Shown piece after piece: positions 7,829 through 15,657 of a stretch of 49,046 bases of DNA. Source of the stretch: a virus. Position numbers and translations under genes: made by a program. A model generated the notes under the pieces. The model made no database searches. It was not told where the DNA came from and saw only the letters and a program-made list of their open reading frames with translations. The number at the start of each line of letters is the position of its first letter. Position 1 is the stretch's first letter. The stretch covers positions 1-49,046 of the IMG/VR virus record IMGVR_UViG_3300048908_000126. One strand, given 5' to 3'.

Positions 7829-9020
7829 GCAGATTGCGCCGCATGATGGCGATGAATGGTCCTATTGGCTCGTTCTCGCGGGCCGTGGCTTCGGCAAGAC
7901 GCGCCTAGCGATGGAAGACGCCTGGTGGTACGGCGCGACGAACAAGGCTTCTCGCATTGCGCTGATTGCCGCGACTTATGCCGATGCTCGCGATACAATG
8001 GTCGAGGGCGAAAGCGGGCTGTTGAACCTTTTGCCGGATGGTTGCCTTTCGGCGTGGAACCGCTCGCTCGGCGAGTTGACGCTTTACAACGACACGAAAT
8101 TCAAACTGTTCGCCGCGACGGAGCCGGATCGCCTGCGCGGTCCCCAGCATCATCGGGCTTACGCCGACGAATTGGCGGCATGGGAAAAGCCGGACACTTG
8201 GGACCAGATGCTGTTCGGCCTGCGTCTCGGCCAAAGCCCAAAGGTTGTGATTGCGACGACGCCTCGGCCGGTTCCTCTGGTCAAGCGCATCGCGGCCGAC
8301 AAGCATACGGTCATAACGCGCGGCTCGACGTTCGACAATTCCGCCAATCTGGCGCCGTCGGCTCTGGCGCAGTTGCGCGCGAAATACGAAGGCACCCGCT
8401 TAGGCCGCCAGGAACTAAACGCCGAAATCCTCGATGACGTTCCGGGCGCGCTCTGGACGCGGGAGATGATCGATGCGGCGCGCAAGCCGGTCAATCTGCC
8501 GGACATGTCGCGGGTTGTGGTTGCAGTCGATCCTTCGGGCACGCGCGGCGGCTCTGACGATGGTGACAGCATCGGCATTGTGGTTGCAGGCAAGGGTGTG
8601 GATGGCCGCGCCTATGTGCTGGCTGACCGCACATGCAAGCTTTCGCCGAATGGCTGGGGCCGCAGGGCGATCGAAGCCTATCGGGAATTTAGGGCCGACC
8701 GATTGGTTGCAGAACGAAACTTCGGCGGCGCAATGGTCGAGCATGTCGTTCGCACTGCCGACCCGAATGTCGCTTATGGCGAGGTTGTGGCGTCACGCGG
8801 CAAGGTGATCCGGGCGGAACCAATCGCCGCGCTTTATGAGCAGGGCCGCGTTTCGCATCTCGGCTCGCTGGCTGATCTTGAAGACCAGATGTGTCAGATC
8901 GCGCCGGACGGCTATCTCGGCGAAGGCTCGCCGGACCGCGTGGACGCGCTTGTTTGGGCCTTGACTGAGGTGATGTTGGGTTACGAGCCGGCGAAAGTAC
9001 AGAAGCCAAGAGGGTACTGA
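7725..9020 (+). CDS. terL: Terminase large subunit (packaging ATPase and nuclease)
   Basis: The 431-residue motor protein has Walker A GRGFGKT at 53-59, a Walker B region ending YADE at 146-149 and coupling motif ATTP at 177-180. Its C-terminal RNase H-like nuclease has acidic residues Asp269 (AVDPSG), Glu330 (VAERNFGG) and Asp404/407 (SPDRVD). Length is typical. The start at 7725 lies inside terS; no later in-frame start precedes the needed Walker A region comfortably, so a long overlap appears real. Compact TerL enzymes of this type often go with headful packaging, which agrees with a circularly permuted map. Confidence 0.93.
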   Translation: MTLSPSLSASWKALPALQRRILQRRTDWLATARREQIAPHDGDEWSYWLVLAGRGFGKTRLAMEDAWWYGATNKASRIALIAATYADARDTMVEGESGLLNLLPDGCLSAWNRSLGELTLYNDTKFKLFAATEPDRLRGPQHHRAYADELAAWEKPDTWDQMLFGLRLGQSPKVVIATTPRPVPLVKRIAADKHTVITRGSTFDNSANLAPSALAQLRAKYEGTRLGRQELNAEILDDVPGALWTREMIDAARKPVNLPDMSRVVVAVDPSGTRGGSDDGDSIGIVVAGKGVDGRAYVLADRTCKLSPNGWGRRAIEAYREFRADRLVAERNFGGAMVEHVVRTADPNVAYGEVVASRGKVIRAEPIAALYEQGRVSHLGSLADLEDQMCQIAPDGYLGEGSPDRVDALVWALTEVMLGYEPAKVQKPRGY

Positions 9021-10396
9021 TGCCGATTGACAGCCCGCATCCGGCATACAGCGCCAATATCGACAAATGGAATCGTTGCCGTCACGCCTATGATGGCGAG
9101 GACGCCGTAAAGGCCGCTGCGACCGATTATCTGCCCATGCTTGGCGGTCAGACCGCACAAGAATACCAGGCCTATAAAACCCGCGCGCTGTTCTATGAGG
9201 CGGTCGGGCGCACGATTGATGGATTTACGGGCGCCGTCGCCCGCAAGGAGCCTTTGGTCAAAGTCCCCGCGAAATTCCAGCCGGTGATTGACGACATCAC
9301 GGCGGACGGCGTTGATCTGCTCGAATTCGTCAAGCGCATTTGCGCTGAAAACCTTCTCATGGGGCGCATGGGGCTGCTTGTCGATTTCGATGAGAAGCGG
9401 CAGCGGTCCTATCTCTCGCTCTATACCGCCGAATCCATCATCAATTGGTTCGACGGCGGCAAGAGTGGCGTCATCCTGCAAGAAACGGTCTATGTCGCCG
9501 ATCCGAAGGACAGGTTCAAACTCGCGGCCGTGACGCAATACCGTGAATTGCTGGTCGAAAACGGCGTGTACACGGTCAATTTCTGGCGCAAGAAAACCGG
9601 CGCCGGCGTGACTGACCCTTCCGGGGAATGGCAGATTGTTGAAAAGCGCGTTCCGCAGGTTCGCGGCGCGGCGCTGACGGAGATCCCGTGGTTCTGGCTG
9701 ACGCCAGCCGGTTCGACGCCGGCCGTGGACAAGCCTCCGCTCATTGGCCTCGTCAATGTGGCGATGTCGCATTATCGCTCAAGCGCTGATCTGGAGCATG
9801 GGCGGCATTTCACCGGCTTGCCGACACTGTGGATCAGCGGCGACCGTGGCGATGAGCCGATCCATATTGGCGCCGCGACCGTGCTCCGGTTGCCTGACCC
9901 TGCCGCGAAATGCGGCTATGCCGAGTTCACAGGCCAAGGCCTCAGTTCGATTGAAAACGCGCTCGAATCGAAAGAGCGCATGATGGCGGCATTGGGGGCT
10001 GCGATCATTGGCGACCGCCGCAAGGGCGTTGAAGCGGCCGAGACGGCGCGCATCCGATCGAGCGGCGAGACATCGCTTTTGATGGGCGTCGTCAACACCG
10101 TCGAGGAAGTTATCGAGGCGGCGTTGCAGAAAGCCGCCGAATGGATGGGCGTTTCGGACAAGATCGAAATCGAGATCAACCGCGACTTTGTCGATATCCA
10201 GCTCGCGCCGCAACAGATCATCGCTTTGCTGCAATCCTGGCAGACCGGCGCGATTTCGCTTGAAACCTTCCTCTACAATTTGAGCCAGGGCGAAATTCTC
10301 CCGCCTGAAATCGACTTGAAAGCCGAGGCGGCTTCCTTGCAGTCGAAGGCGGACAAGAAGGCTGCGGCCGAACAGATGACTGTTCGCCCGGCATAA
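9020..10396 (+). CDS. Portal protein, DUF4055 family
   Basis: The 458-residue protein would form the dodecameric portal at one capsid vertex. The N-terminus HPAYSANIDKWNRCRHAYDG and the block EEYQAYKTRALFYEAVGRT-like (about 45-68), then GFTGAVARKEPL, match DUF4055 proteins that sit between TerL and the coat gene. The start overlaps terL as TGATG. A helical C-terminus rich in Ala/Lys follows. Confidence 0.88.
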   Translation: MPIDSPHPAYSANIDKWNRCRHAYDGEDAVKAAATDYLPMLGGQTAQEYQAYKTRALFYEAVGRTIDGFTGAVARKEPLVKVPAKFQPVIDDITADGVDLLEFVKRICAENLLMGRMGLLVDFDEKRQRSYLSLYTAESIINWFDGGKSGVILQETVYVADPKDRFKLAAVTQYRELLVENGVYTVNFWRKKTGAGVTDPSGEWQIVEKRVPQVRGAALTEIPWFWLTPAGSTPAVDKPPLIGLVNVAMSHYRSSADLEHGRHFTGLPTLWISGDRGDEPIHIGAATVLRLPDPAAKCGYAEFTGQGLSSIENALESKERMMAALGAAIIGDRRKGVEAAETARIRSSGETSLLMGVVNTVEEVIEAALQKAAEWMGVSDKIEIEINRDFVDIQLAPQQIIALLQSWQTGAISLETFLYNLSQGEILPPEIDLKAEAASLQSKADKKAAAEQMTVRPA

Positions 10397-10424
10397 CCAG
10401 AGGCCCCGCGCGGCGCGTGGGTTC

Positions 10425-10441
10425 ATTGACCGGAGGTCAAT
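10425..10441 (+). promoter_or_regulatory. RBS stem-loop before the scaffold gene
   Basis: ATTGACC (10425-10431) and GGTCAAT (10435-10441) form a perfect 7-bp stem around GGA. The Shine-Dalgarno GGAGG (10432-10436) is in the loop and the 3' arm, eight bases from the ATG at 10445. Folding would hide it, so translation of the scaffold gene may be controlled here. Confidence 0.55.
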
Positions 10442-10444
10442 CAA

Positions 10445-11179
10445 ATGGCGTTGAAGGCCCGTATCAAATCGATCGATGAAGCGCCGGAGGCGTTGCGCGA
10501 GTTTTATACCGAAAAAGACGGTTCATTCGTCCTTTCGGTCGAAGGCGCGGTTCCGAAAGACCGGCTTGACGAATTCCGCGATTCCAACATCGCCTTGAAA
10601 AAGCAGATCGATGATCTGACCGTGAAATTTGGCGACGTGGACCCGGCCAAATATCGTGACCTGCTCGACAAGGAGCAGCAGCAGCGCGAGAAAAAGCTGA
10701 TCGACGCCGGCAAGGTCGAGGAACTTCTCGCCGAGCGCACAGGCGCCATGAAGGCGGAATTCGAGAAGCAGACCAAGGCGCTCGAAACCGATCGCGCCAC
10801 GCTGACCCGCCAGCTTGAGGGCCTTGTGATCGACAACGGCTTGCGCGACGCGGCGGCGAAAGCTGGCGTGCGCCCGACTGCCATCGACGACGTTCTCCTG
10901 CGCGGCAGGGCTATCTTCCGATTGCAGGACGGCCAGGCGGTCCCGATGGACGGCGACAAGCCCGTCTTTGGCAAGGAGGGCAACCCGATGGCCATTGGCG
11001 AATGGGTTGGCTCTCTCGTAGAGAAGGCCCCGCATCTGTTTGAGCCGTCCATCGGCGGCGGCGCCCCGAAGGGCGTGCAGCAGGGCGGTGTGAACAACGG
11101 CAAGATCGCCCGCGATGACAACGCCGCGTTTCTGAAAAACATCGACGCTATCGCCTCCGGGCAAGCGCAGGTCGTCTAA
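10445..11179 (+). CDS. Capsid scaffolding protein (probable)
   Basis: The 244-residue product lies between portal and coat, the usual place of a scaffold. It has a long charged coiled-coil segment (about 48-135: LKKQIDDL, KEQQQREKKL, FEKQTKALETDRATLTRQLE) and a C-terminal Gly-rich region followed by a helix ending IDAIASGQAQVV. This matches the phage scaffold-like family in architecture. Its RBS lies in a stem-loop. Confidence 0.75.
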   Translation: MALKARIKSIDEAPEALREFYTEKDGSFVLSVEGAVPKDRLDEFRDSNIALKKQIDDLTVKFGDVDPAKYRDLLDKEQQQREKKLIDAGKVEELLAERTGAMKAEFEKQTKALETDRATLTRQLEGLVIDNGLRDAAAKAGVRPTAIDDVLLRGRAIFRLQDGQAVPMDGDKPVFGKEGNPMAIGEWVGSLVEKAPHLFEPSIGGGAPKGVQQGGVNNGKIARDDNAAFLKNIDAIASGQAQVV

Positions 11180-11180
11180 C

Positions 11181-11195
11181 CCGCTCGGTGAGCGG
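11181..11195 (+). terminator. Weak hairpin between scaffold and coat genes
   Basis: CCGCTC-GGT-GAGCGG is a 6-bp hairpin just after the scaffold stop, followed by ATCGTCTTT rather than a clean T-run. It may cause partial termination or stabilise an mRNA end; confidence is low. Confidence 0.3.
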
Positions 11196-11264
11196 ATCGT
11201 CTTTCCCATGATCGCCGGCGGGGCTGGCGCAACCTAACCCAACAGCTCCGCTGGAGAATTTACC

Positions 11265-12425
11265 ATGACTGTCTCGAACACGCTTTCTTCCGTCATCCCG
11301 AGCCTGTTTGCGCAGGGCCTCAAGTCGCTGCGCCGCAACTCGGTCATGCCCTCGCTCGTCAACAATGACTACGGCACCGAAGTCAAGCAGAAGGGCGACA
11401 CCATCACCATCCCGGTCCCGTCCGCGATCGCCGCGACGGACGTTGTCCCGGCCGCCTATGCGCCGGATTCTGGCAACATCGCGCCGACCACCGCCACCAT
11501 CCCGCTGTCGAACTGGAAGGAAGCCCCCTTCACCCTGACGGAAAAGGAACTGGCGCAGGTCGTGGACGGCATCGTTCCGATTCAGCTTTCGTCCGCTGTC
11601 GAAAGCATCGCCGACGCCATCAACCAGTCGATCTTCACCCTTTATAAGGGCGTCTATGGCTATGTCGGCACCGCCGGCACCACGCCGTTCGGAACCCCCG
11701 GCATCGGCGACGCGACCTCCGTTCGCAAGGTGCTTGGCAAGCAGTTGGCGCCGCTCAATGAGCGCCGCATGGTCCTCGACCCCGACGCCGAGGCCGCCGC
11801 TCTCGGCCTGACCGCGTTCTCCTATTACCTCAATTCGGGTGATAAGGAAGTCATGAAGGAAGGCCAGATCGGCCGCAAGTTCGGCTTTGACTGGTTCATG
11901 GATCAGCGCGTTCCGACCCATACCGCCGGCACCATCACCACCGGCCTGATCGCCAAGGCTTCGACCGTCCAGGCCGCCGGCCTGACGTCGATTGTCTGCA
12001 CCACGGCGGCTTCGACCGGCGCTTGCGCGCTCAAGAAGGGCGACGTCATCCTGTTCGGTTCGGACACTCAGACCTATGTGCTGACCGCCGACGCGACCCA
12101 GGCTTCCGCCGCCACCGACGTCACCATCACCATCTCGCCCCCCAAGGTTGTCGCCCTGGCGGGTTCGGAAGCGGTCACGGTCAAGGCCGCCCATGTCGTC
12201 AACATGGGCTTCCACCGCGACGCCTTCGCCTTCGCCAGCCGCCCGATGACCCAGAACAACCTCACCATGAACAAGGACCAGTCCTTCATGGTGGCGGACC
12301 CGGTTTCGGGTATCACCATGCGCCTGTCGTATCGTGAAGAATTCCACCGCACCCGCCTGGCGTTCGATGTCCTTTGGGGCGTCGGCCTGATCCGCCCCGA
12401 ACTGGCCTGCCGCCTCGCCGGCTGA
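11265..12425 (+). CDS. Major capsid protein, P22 coat (gp5) type
   Basis: The 386-residue protein should build the icosahedral shell with an HK97-like fold. The N-terminal segment ends in IPSLFAQGLKSLRRNSVMPS. The C-terminal block has FHRDAFAFASRPM, DPVSGITMRLSYREEFHRT and FDVLWGVGLIRPELACRLAG, the pattern of P22-type coat proteins. It follows portal and scaffold and has GGAGA at good spacing before the ATG. Residues about 225-300 look like an inserted beta-rich domain, as is usual in this family. Confidence 0.9.
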   Translation: MTVSNTLSSVIPSLFAQGLKSLRRNSVMPSLVNNDYGTEVKQKGDTITIPVPSAIAATDVVPAAYAPDSGNIAPTTATIPLSNWKEAPFTLTEKELAQVVDGIVPIQLSSAVESIADAINQSIFTLYKGVYGYVGTAGTTPFGTPGIGDATSVRKVLGKQLAPLNERRMVLDPDAEAAALGLTAFSYYLNSGDKEVMKEGQIGRKFGFDWFMDQRVPTHTAGTITTGLIAKASTVQAAGLTSIVCTTAASTGACALKKGDVILFGSDTQTYVLTADATQASAATDVTITISPPKVVALAGSEAVTVKAAHVVNMGFHRDAFAFASRPMTQNNLTMNKDQSFMVADPVSGITMRLSYREEFHRTRLAFDVLWGVGLIRPELACRLAG

Positions 12426-12444
12426 TTTTGGTCAAGACAAGTTC

Positions 12445-12470
12445 TCCCGTCCGGGTTCGCCCGGGCGGGA
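12445..12470 (+). terminator. Very stable hairpin after the coat gene
   Basis: An 11-base arm (12445-12455) pairs with 12460-12470 around TTCG, with only one G-T pair. No T-tract follows (ATTACCAGG), so it is more likely an mRNA-stabilising or partial-termination element that raises coat expression over downstream genes. Confidence 0.5.
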
Positions 12471-12487
12471 ATTACCAGGGGCGGCTT

Positions 12488-12682
12488 ATGGCAATCTGCG
12501 AAACCGTCAAGATCGCCAGCGAACATTTCGCGGGCGGCTTTGTCATCATTAACGCCGACGAATTCGATCCGTCCGTTCACCAGTTGTTTGTCGAGGCGGC
12601 GCCAAAACCTGTTGCCCCGCCCGCCTATCGCGTCCGCGCTCCGAAATTGAAAGAGGCTGACGATGGCTCTTACAACGGCTGA
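12488..12682 (+). CDS. Small hypothetical structural-region protein (64 aa)
   Basis: ATG at 12488 follows GGGGCGG. The product MAICETVKIA... contains GGFVIINADEFDP, which resembles small proteins after coat genes that have an 'INxxDF/EFDP' pattern, and a Pro-rich part. It overlaps the next gene by 20 bases. Role unknown; possibly a head-completion accessory. Confidence 0.6.
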   Translation: MAICETVKIASEHFAGGFVIINADEFDPSVHQLFVEAAPKPVAPPAYRVRAPKLKEADDGSYNG

Positions 12683-13028
12683 GCGCGTCGATATCCGCAG
12701 GTTCTGCGGGTTCCCGGCGTATGCTCACTTCGGATGGGTGTTTGAGGCCGAATACGCCACGCTCGAATTGCGCATGGACAATTTCGCCGACGAAGAACTC
12801 GCCGTGATCCGCATCAATCACCTGCCGGACCTCTACACGCTCGAAAGCGCGATTGTGACGGCGTCCAGCAATCTCGATACCGACGCGGCGAGCGTTTGGA
12901 CCCATAACAAGAACGAAGTGGCTGACAGGTTCGGCCTCTACAACCGCAAGCGCCGCGAGTTGTGCGCCTTTATCGGCGTCAGGCCCGGGCGCGGCCTTGG
13001 CTCATCGTCCAGCGTCGTGCGCTGCTAA
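12663..13028 (+). CDS. Head-tail connector or head-completion protein (probable)
   Basis: The 121-residue product MALTTAERVDIRRFCGFPAY has a helical bundle look, with FADEELAVIRINHL and LPDLYTLESAI. Position after the coat gene and size fit an adaptor that binds the portal. Family assignment is by position and general pattern only. It converges with the minus-strand gene at 13025 and overlaps it by four bases. Confidence 0.6.
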   Translation: MALTTAERVDIRRFCGFPAYAHFGWVFEAEYATLELRMDNFADEELAVIRINHLPDLYTLESAIVTASSNLDTDAASVWTHNKNEVADRFGLYNRKRRELCAFIGVRPGRGLGSSSSVVRC

Positions 13029-13480
13029 TCCTTCGCTTTCAACAGCCGCTCAAGTTCTTCGATCTTTTCATGGGCTTTTTTGAGATCAGCGACTGGATCT
13101 CCACTAGGCATTTCGCGGCCAATCTCGGCGAATAGTTCTCTGATTGATGTCAGCCCGAAGTTTGGGGTTTTAATCAAATCATCGAACGGCGTCCTTCTCG
13201 CATCTCCTATGGTTTTGATGCCGCCGATGTTCATGGCGTTCTCGCACCTGACTGAAAGCGAGAGAGCGGAAATCGGAGTGTCATCGGTTCTTTCTTTGGG
13301 CGGAATTTTGCCGACGCCAGAGTCGTAGGCTTGTTGGCGGGATCGTTCCGCCTCCGCGATTTTGATGTTCCGATGGTACGCCGCGCGCCCAATTCCGAGC
13401 GCTTCGCATATCTCTTTCGCGCCTTTCCCTTGGGCTTTCATGTCGAAGGCTTCATCGCGGCGTGCTTTCCAGTCAGTCAT
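13025..13480 (-). CDS. HTH protein with an RNA polymerase alpha-CTD-like domain
   Basis: The 151-residue protein is encoded against the late operon. Residues 11-42 form an HTH (MKAQGKGAKEICEALGIGRA). Residues 69-123 match the C-terminal domain of the RNA polymerase alpha subunit: LSLSVRCEN, then IKTIGDA, then KTPNFGLTSIRE. Arg78, Asn81, Asn107, Gly109, Ser112 and Glu115 align with E. coli R265, N268, N294, G296, S299 and E302 with identical spacing; the K298 equivalent is Thr. A short coiled coil ends the protein. It may bind UP-element-like DNA or contact polymerase partners. The start has GGTGAGG upstream. Confidence 0.85.
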   Translation of the reverse strand: MTDWKARRDEAFDMKAQGKGAKEICEALGIGRAAYHRNIKIAEAERSRQQAYDSGVGKIPPKERTDDTPISALSLSVRCENAMNIGGIKTIGDARRTPFDDLIKTPNFGLTSIRELFAEIGREMPSGDPVADLKKAHEKIEELERLLKAKD

Positions 13481-13538
13481 AGCGCCTCACCAAAAATAGA
13501 AACATTCACGTTTTTACTGCGACGGCGGGACAATGTAA

Positions 13539-14195
13539 ATGGACGGCGTCACGCTCCAAGCCAAGGTTTACGCGGGCTATGCGAAGGCCGCGCAGCGCAT
13601 CGGCCTGCCCTATGACATATATCGTCCGACCAGCTTTGTTGAACCGCTTGGCGGCATGAAAATCGCGACGATCCCCGCGGCGTTCACCCAGCACGGCGCC
13701 GGCAATTTCGATTTCTCCAAGCCGTCCGATTACGCCAAGCCATTGTTTCACGCCCTGCTCGACGGGACGCAGGTGCAGGTTGGTGATTATCTCGTCAGCG
13801 AAAACAACCCGCAAGGGCCGTTTTTCATCGCGGCGAAGGATGCGGGCGTTCCTATTCTCGCGGTGCAATGCAATCGCACCATTACCGCATTCAATCCCGG
13901 CCCTGAACTCAGCATCGGCGCGAATGTCTATAGCGGCACGACATTGGCAAACGAAGCCGTAATCATGCTCGATTGGCCGGCAAGCGTGCTGCTCGGCTCG
14001 CGTGGCGTGCGTGACCAGCAATTGCCGGAAGATGCTGGCTACGGCTCCTGGCGCATATTGATGCCAGCGTGGCCCGGCGTGGTTATCCGCCCCGGCACGA
14101 TCCTAAATGACGATGTAGGCAACCGTATGATTGTCGTCTCGGCGGAATTGCAAGACCTCGGCTGGCGCATCGACGCGACGCAGGCGGTGACGTAA
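13539..14195 (+). CDS. Hypothetical virion or neck protein (218 aa)
   Basis: The beta-rich product MDGVTLQAKVYAGYAKAAQR contains GPFFIAAKDAGVPILAVQCN and ends DLGWRIDATQAVT. It resembles alphaproteobacterial and betaproteobacterial phage structural proteins between head and tail genes, but the exact role is unknown. Its TAA overlaps the next ATG (TAATG), giving coupling. It resumes the late operon after the minus-strand guest gene. Confidence 0.6.
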   Translation: MDGVTLQAKVYAGYAKAAQRIGLPYDIYRPTSFVEPLGGMKIATIPAAFTQHGAGNFDFSKPSDYAKPLFHALLDGTQVQVGDYLVSENNPQGPFFIAAKDAGVPILAVQCNRTITAFNPGPELSIGANVYSGTTLANEAVIMLDWPASVLLGSRGVRDQQLPEDAGYGSWRILMPAWPGVVIRPGTILNDDVGNRMIVVSAELQDLGWRIDATQAVT

Positions 14196-15070
14196 TGGCT
14201 GACGTCGCCGATGTTTCCGCCGCAATTGTGACGCTGATTGCGGGCGCACTCTATCCGAACGGCACCGGGCAGGCCTCCGCGATCACGGCGCCGTGCAAGG
14301 TGTTTCCCGGCTGGCCCAATTCAACTAGCCTCGACGCTGATCTGCGCGCCGGGACGGTTCAGGTTTCGGTCTATCCGCAACCCAATATCGAGCGGGTGAC
14401 AACGCGCTACCCGCAGGCGTGGCAGACACAAACCACCACGACGCCGACGCTCACGGCGACAGTCAACGCCAACACGGTCACGATCGGCGGGACGGTCACG
14501 GTCGGCCATTACGTCACGCTGATCGTCAAGAACCTCGCCTACAGCTACGCGGCGCAGGCTGGAGACACTCTTGCGACCGTCGCGGCGGCTTTGGCCGCGC
14601 TCATCAACCCGACCACGCCAGCGAGCGCCGTAGGGGATGTAATCACGCTCTCGGCCACGGCAAACGGCCGCATCGTCGCGCGCACCGGCGCGCCGGGAAC
14701 CATCATGCGCGAATTGCGCCGGCAACAGCGCGGGTATCAGATCATCATATGGGCGTCGTCGAACGCTTTGCGCTCTGCCGCGGCCAATGTGATCGATCAG
14801 GCGATGTCCGCGACCGATTTCGTCACCATGCCAGATCAAACCGCCGCATGGCTGGTCTATCGGTCCTCGAACGATAGCGACCAGCAAGAACGCGCTCTGC
14901 TCTATCGCCGCGATATTTTCTTCTGGGCCGAATACGCCACCACGCAGGTCATCACCGGCTATCCCGTGACGTCGTTCAAGACGCAGATTGAACTCGATCC
15001 GGCGAGCCAGCCCGATTTCACCTCCGCCGCATGGACGGGCTTTGCTCCCGTCATCAACCCTGTGAGCTGA
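14195..15070 (+). CDS. Hypothetical neck or tail-terminator-region protein (291 aa)
   Basis: The product MADVADVSAAIVTLIAGALY has a conserved-looking N-terminal half and an inserted beta domain at about 85-165. The insert contains TVTVGHYVTLIVKN and the pattern YSYAAQAGDTLATVAAALAALI, seen in many phage tail proteins. The C-terminal part has LLYRRDIFFWAEYATT. Position before the sheath suggests a neck or tail-completion role, which is inference. Confidence 0.55.
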   Translation: MADVADVSAAIVTLIAGALYPNGTGQASAITAPCKVFPGWPNSTSLDADLRAGTVQVSVYPQPNIERVTTRYPQAWQTQTTTTPTLTATVNANTVTIGGTVTVGHYVTLIVKNLAYSYAAQAGDTLATVAAALAALINPTTPASAVGDVITLSATANGRIVARTGAPGTIMRELRRQQRGYQIIIWASSNALRSAAANVIDQAMSATDFVTMPDQTAAWLVYRSSNDSDQQERALLYRRDIFFWAEYATTQVITGYPVTSFKTQIELDPASQPDFTSAAWTGFAPVINPVS

Positions 15071-15074
15071 CCCC

Positions 15075-15275
15075 ATGCAGATCGTCCTCGTTGTCCTCCA
15101 CTCGTTCCTTGGTCATGCCGTTGGCGAAACCATCACCGACGCCGAGGCCATCGCTGTGGCGCTCGAAAGCTACCCGGCGCATGTCGTGCGCAAGTTGATC
15201 CCCGCCGCCGAACCGGCGCCGGCCCCCGTTCCCGCGTCCCTTGAACTGCCCGAAACCCCTGCGCTCAAGGCCTGA
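15075..15275 (+). CDS. Small hypothetical protein with Pro/Ala tail (66 aa)
   Basis: MQIVLVVLHSFLGHAVGETI is followed by DAEAIAVALESYPAHVVRKL and a Pro-Ala-rich C-terminus. This is the common pattern of a short phage protein before the sheath gene. Function is unknown. Confidence 0.6.
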   Translation: MQIVLVVLHSFLGHAVGETITDAEAIAVALESYPAHVVRKLIPAAEPAPAPVPASLELPETPALKA

Positions 15276-15280
15276 GGCCA

Positions 15281-15586
15281 ATGCGCCATCTCCTCGAAAG
15301 GTTGCTTGAAATGGCTCTCGATGTCTCCCCGCTCGCCAATAATGTGGAAGCCCTGACCGCTTCGATCCAGGCCCTGGTCGATCTCGCCTCGGCCAAGATC
15401 GCCGAAGCCGACGCTTCCGCCGCCGCCAATGCGCAGGCCGTCGCCGCCGACGAAGCTTCCGCCGTCGCCGCGCTCGGCCAGTTGTCCGACCATCTCGCCG
15501 CGCTGAAAGCCTCGGTTGACGGCTTTGTCGCCGCGCATCAGCCGGCGCCCGCCGCTCCGGTTGAACCGGCCGCTCCCGCCGCCTGA
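15281..15586 (+). CDS. Ala-rich helical protein (101 aa)
   Basis: The frame starts at ATG 15281 or, equally likely, at ATG 15311 (MALDVSPLANNVEALTASIQ), which has GAAAGG upstream. The product is a long Ala-rich helix with heptad-like spacing, ending in a Pro/Ala tail. It may be a coiled-coil accessory of the tail. It lies just before a terminator. Confidence 0.6.
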   Translation: MRHLLERLLEMALDVSPLANNVEALTASIQALVDLASAKIAEADASAAANAQAVAADEASAVAALGQLSDHLAALKASVDGFVAAHQPAPAAPVEPAAPAA

Positions 15587-15615
15587 CGCCAACACTTCAC
15601 CGCGCAATTTCACAA

Positions 15616-15641
15616 GGCCGTCCCTCACCGGGCGGCCTTTT
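15616..15641 (+). terminator. Intrinsic terminator before the sheath gene
   Basis: GGCCG-CCC (with a bulged T) pairs with GGGCGGCC around TCACC and is followed by TTTT. It would end or attenuate the head transcript upstream of the sheath. Confidence 0.65.
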
Positions 15642-15657
15642 CATTTAGGAGGCAAAT

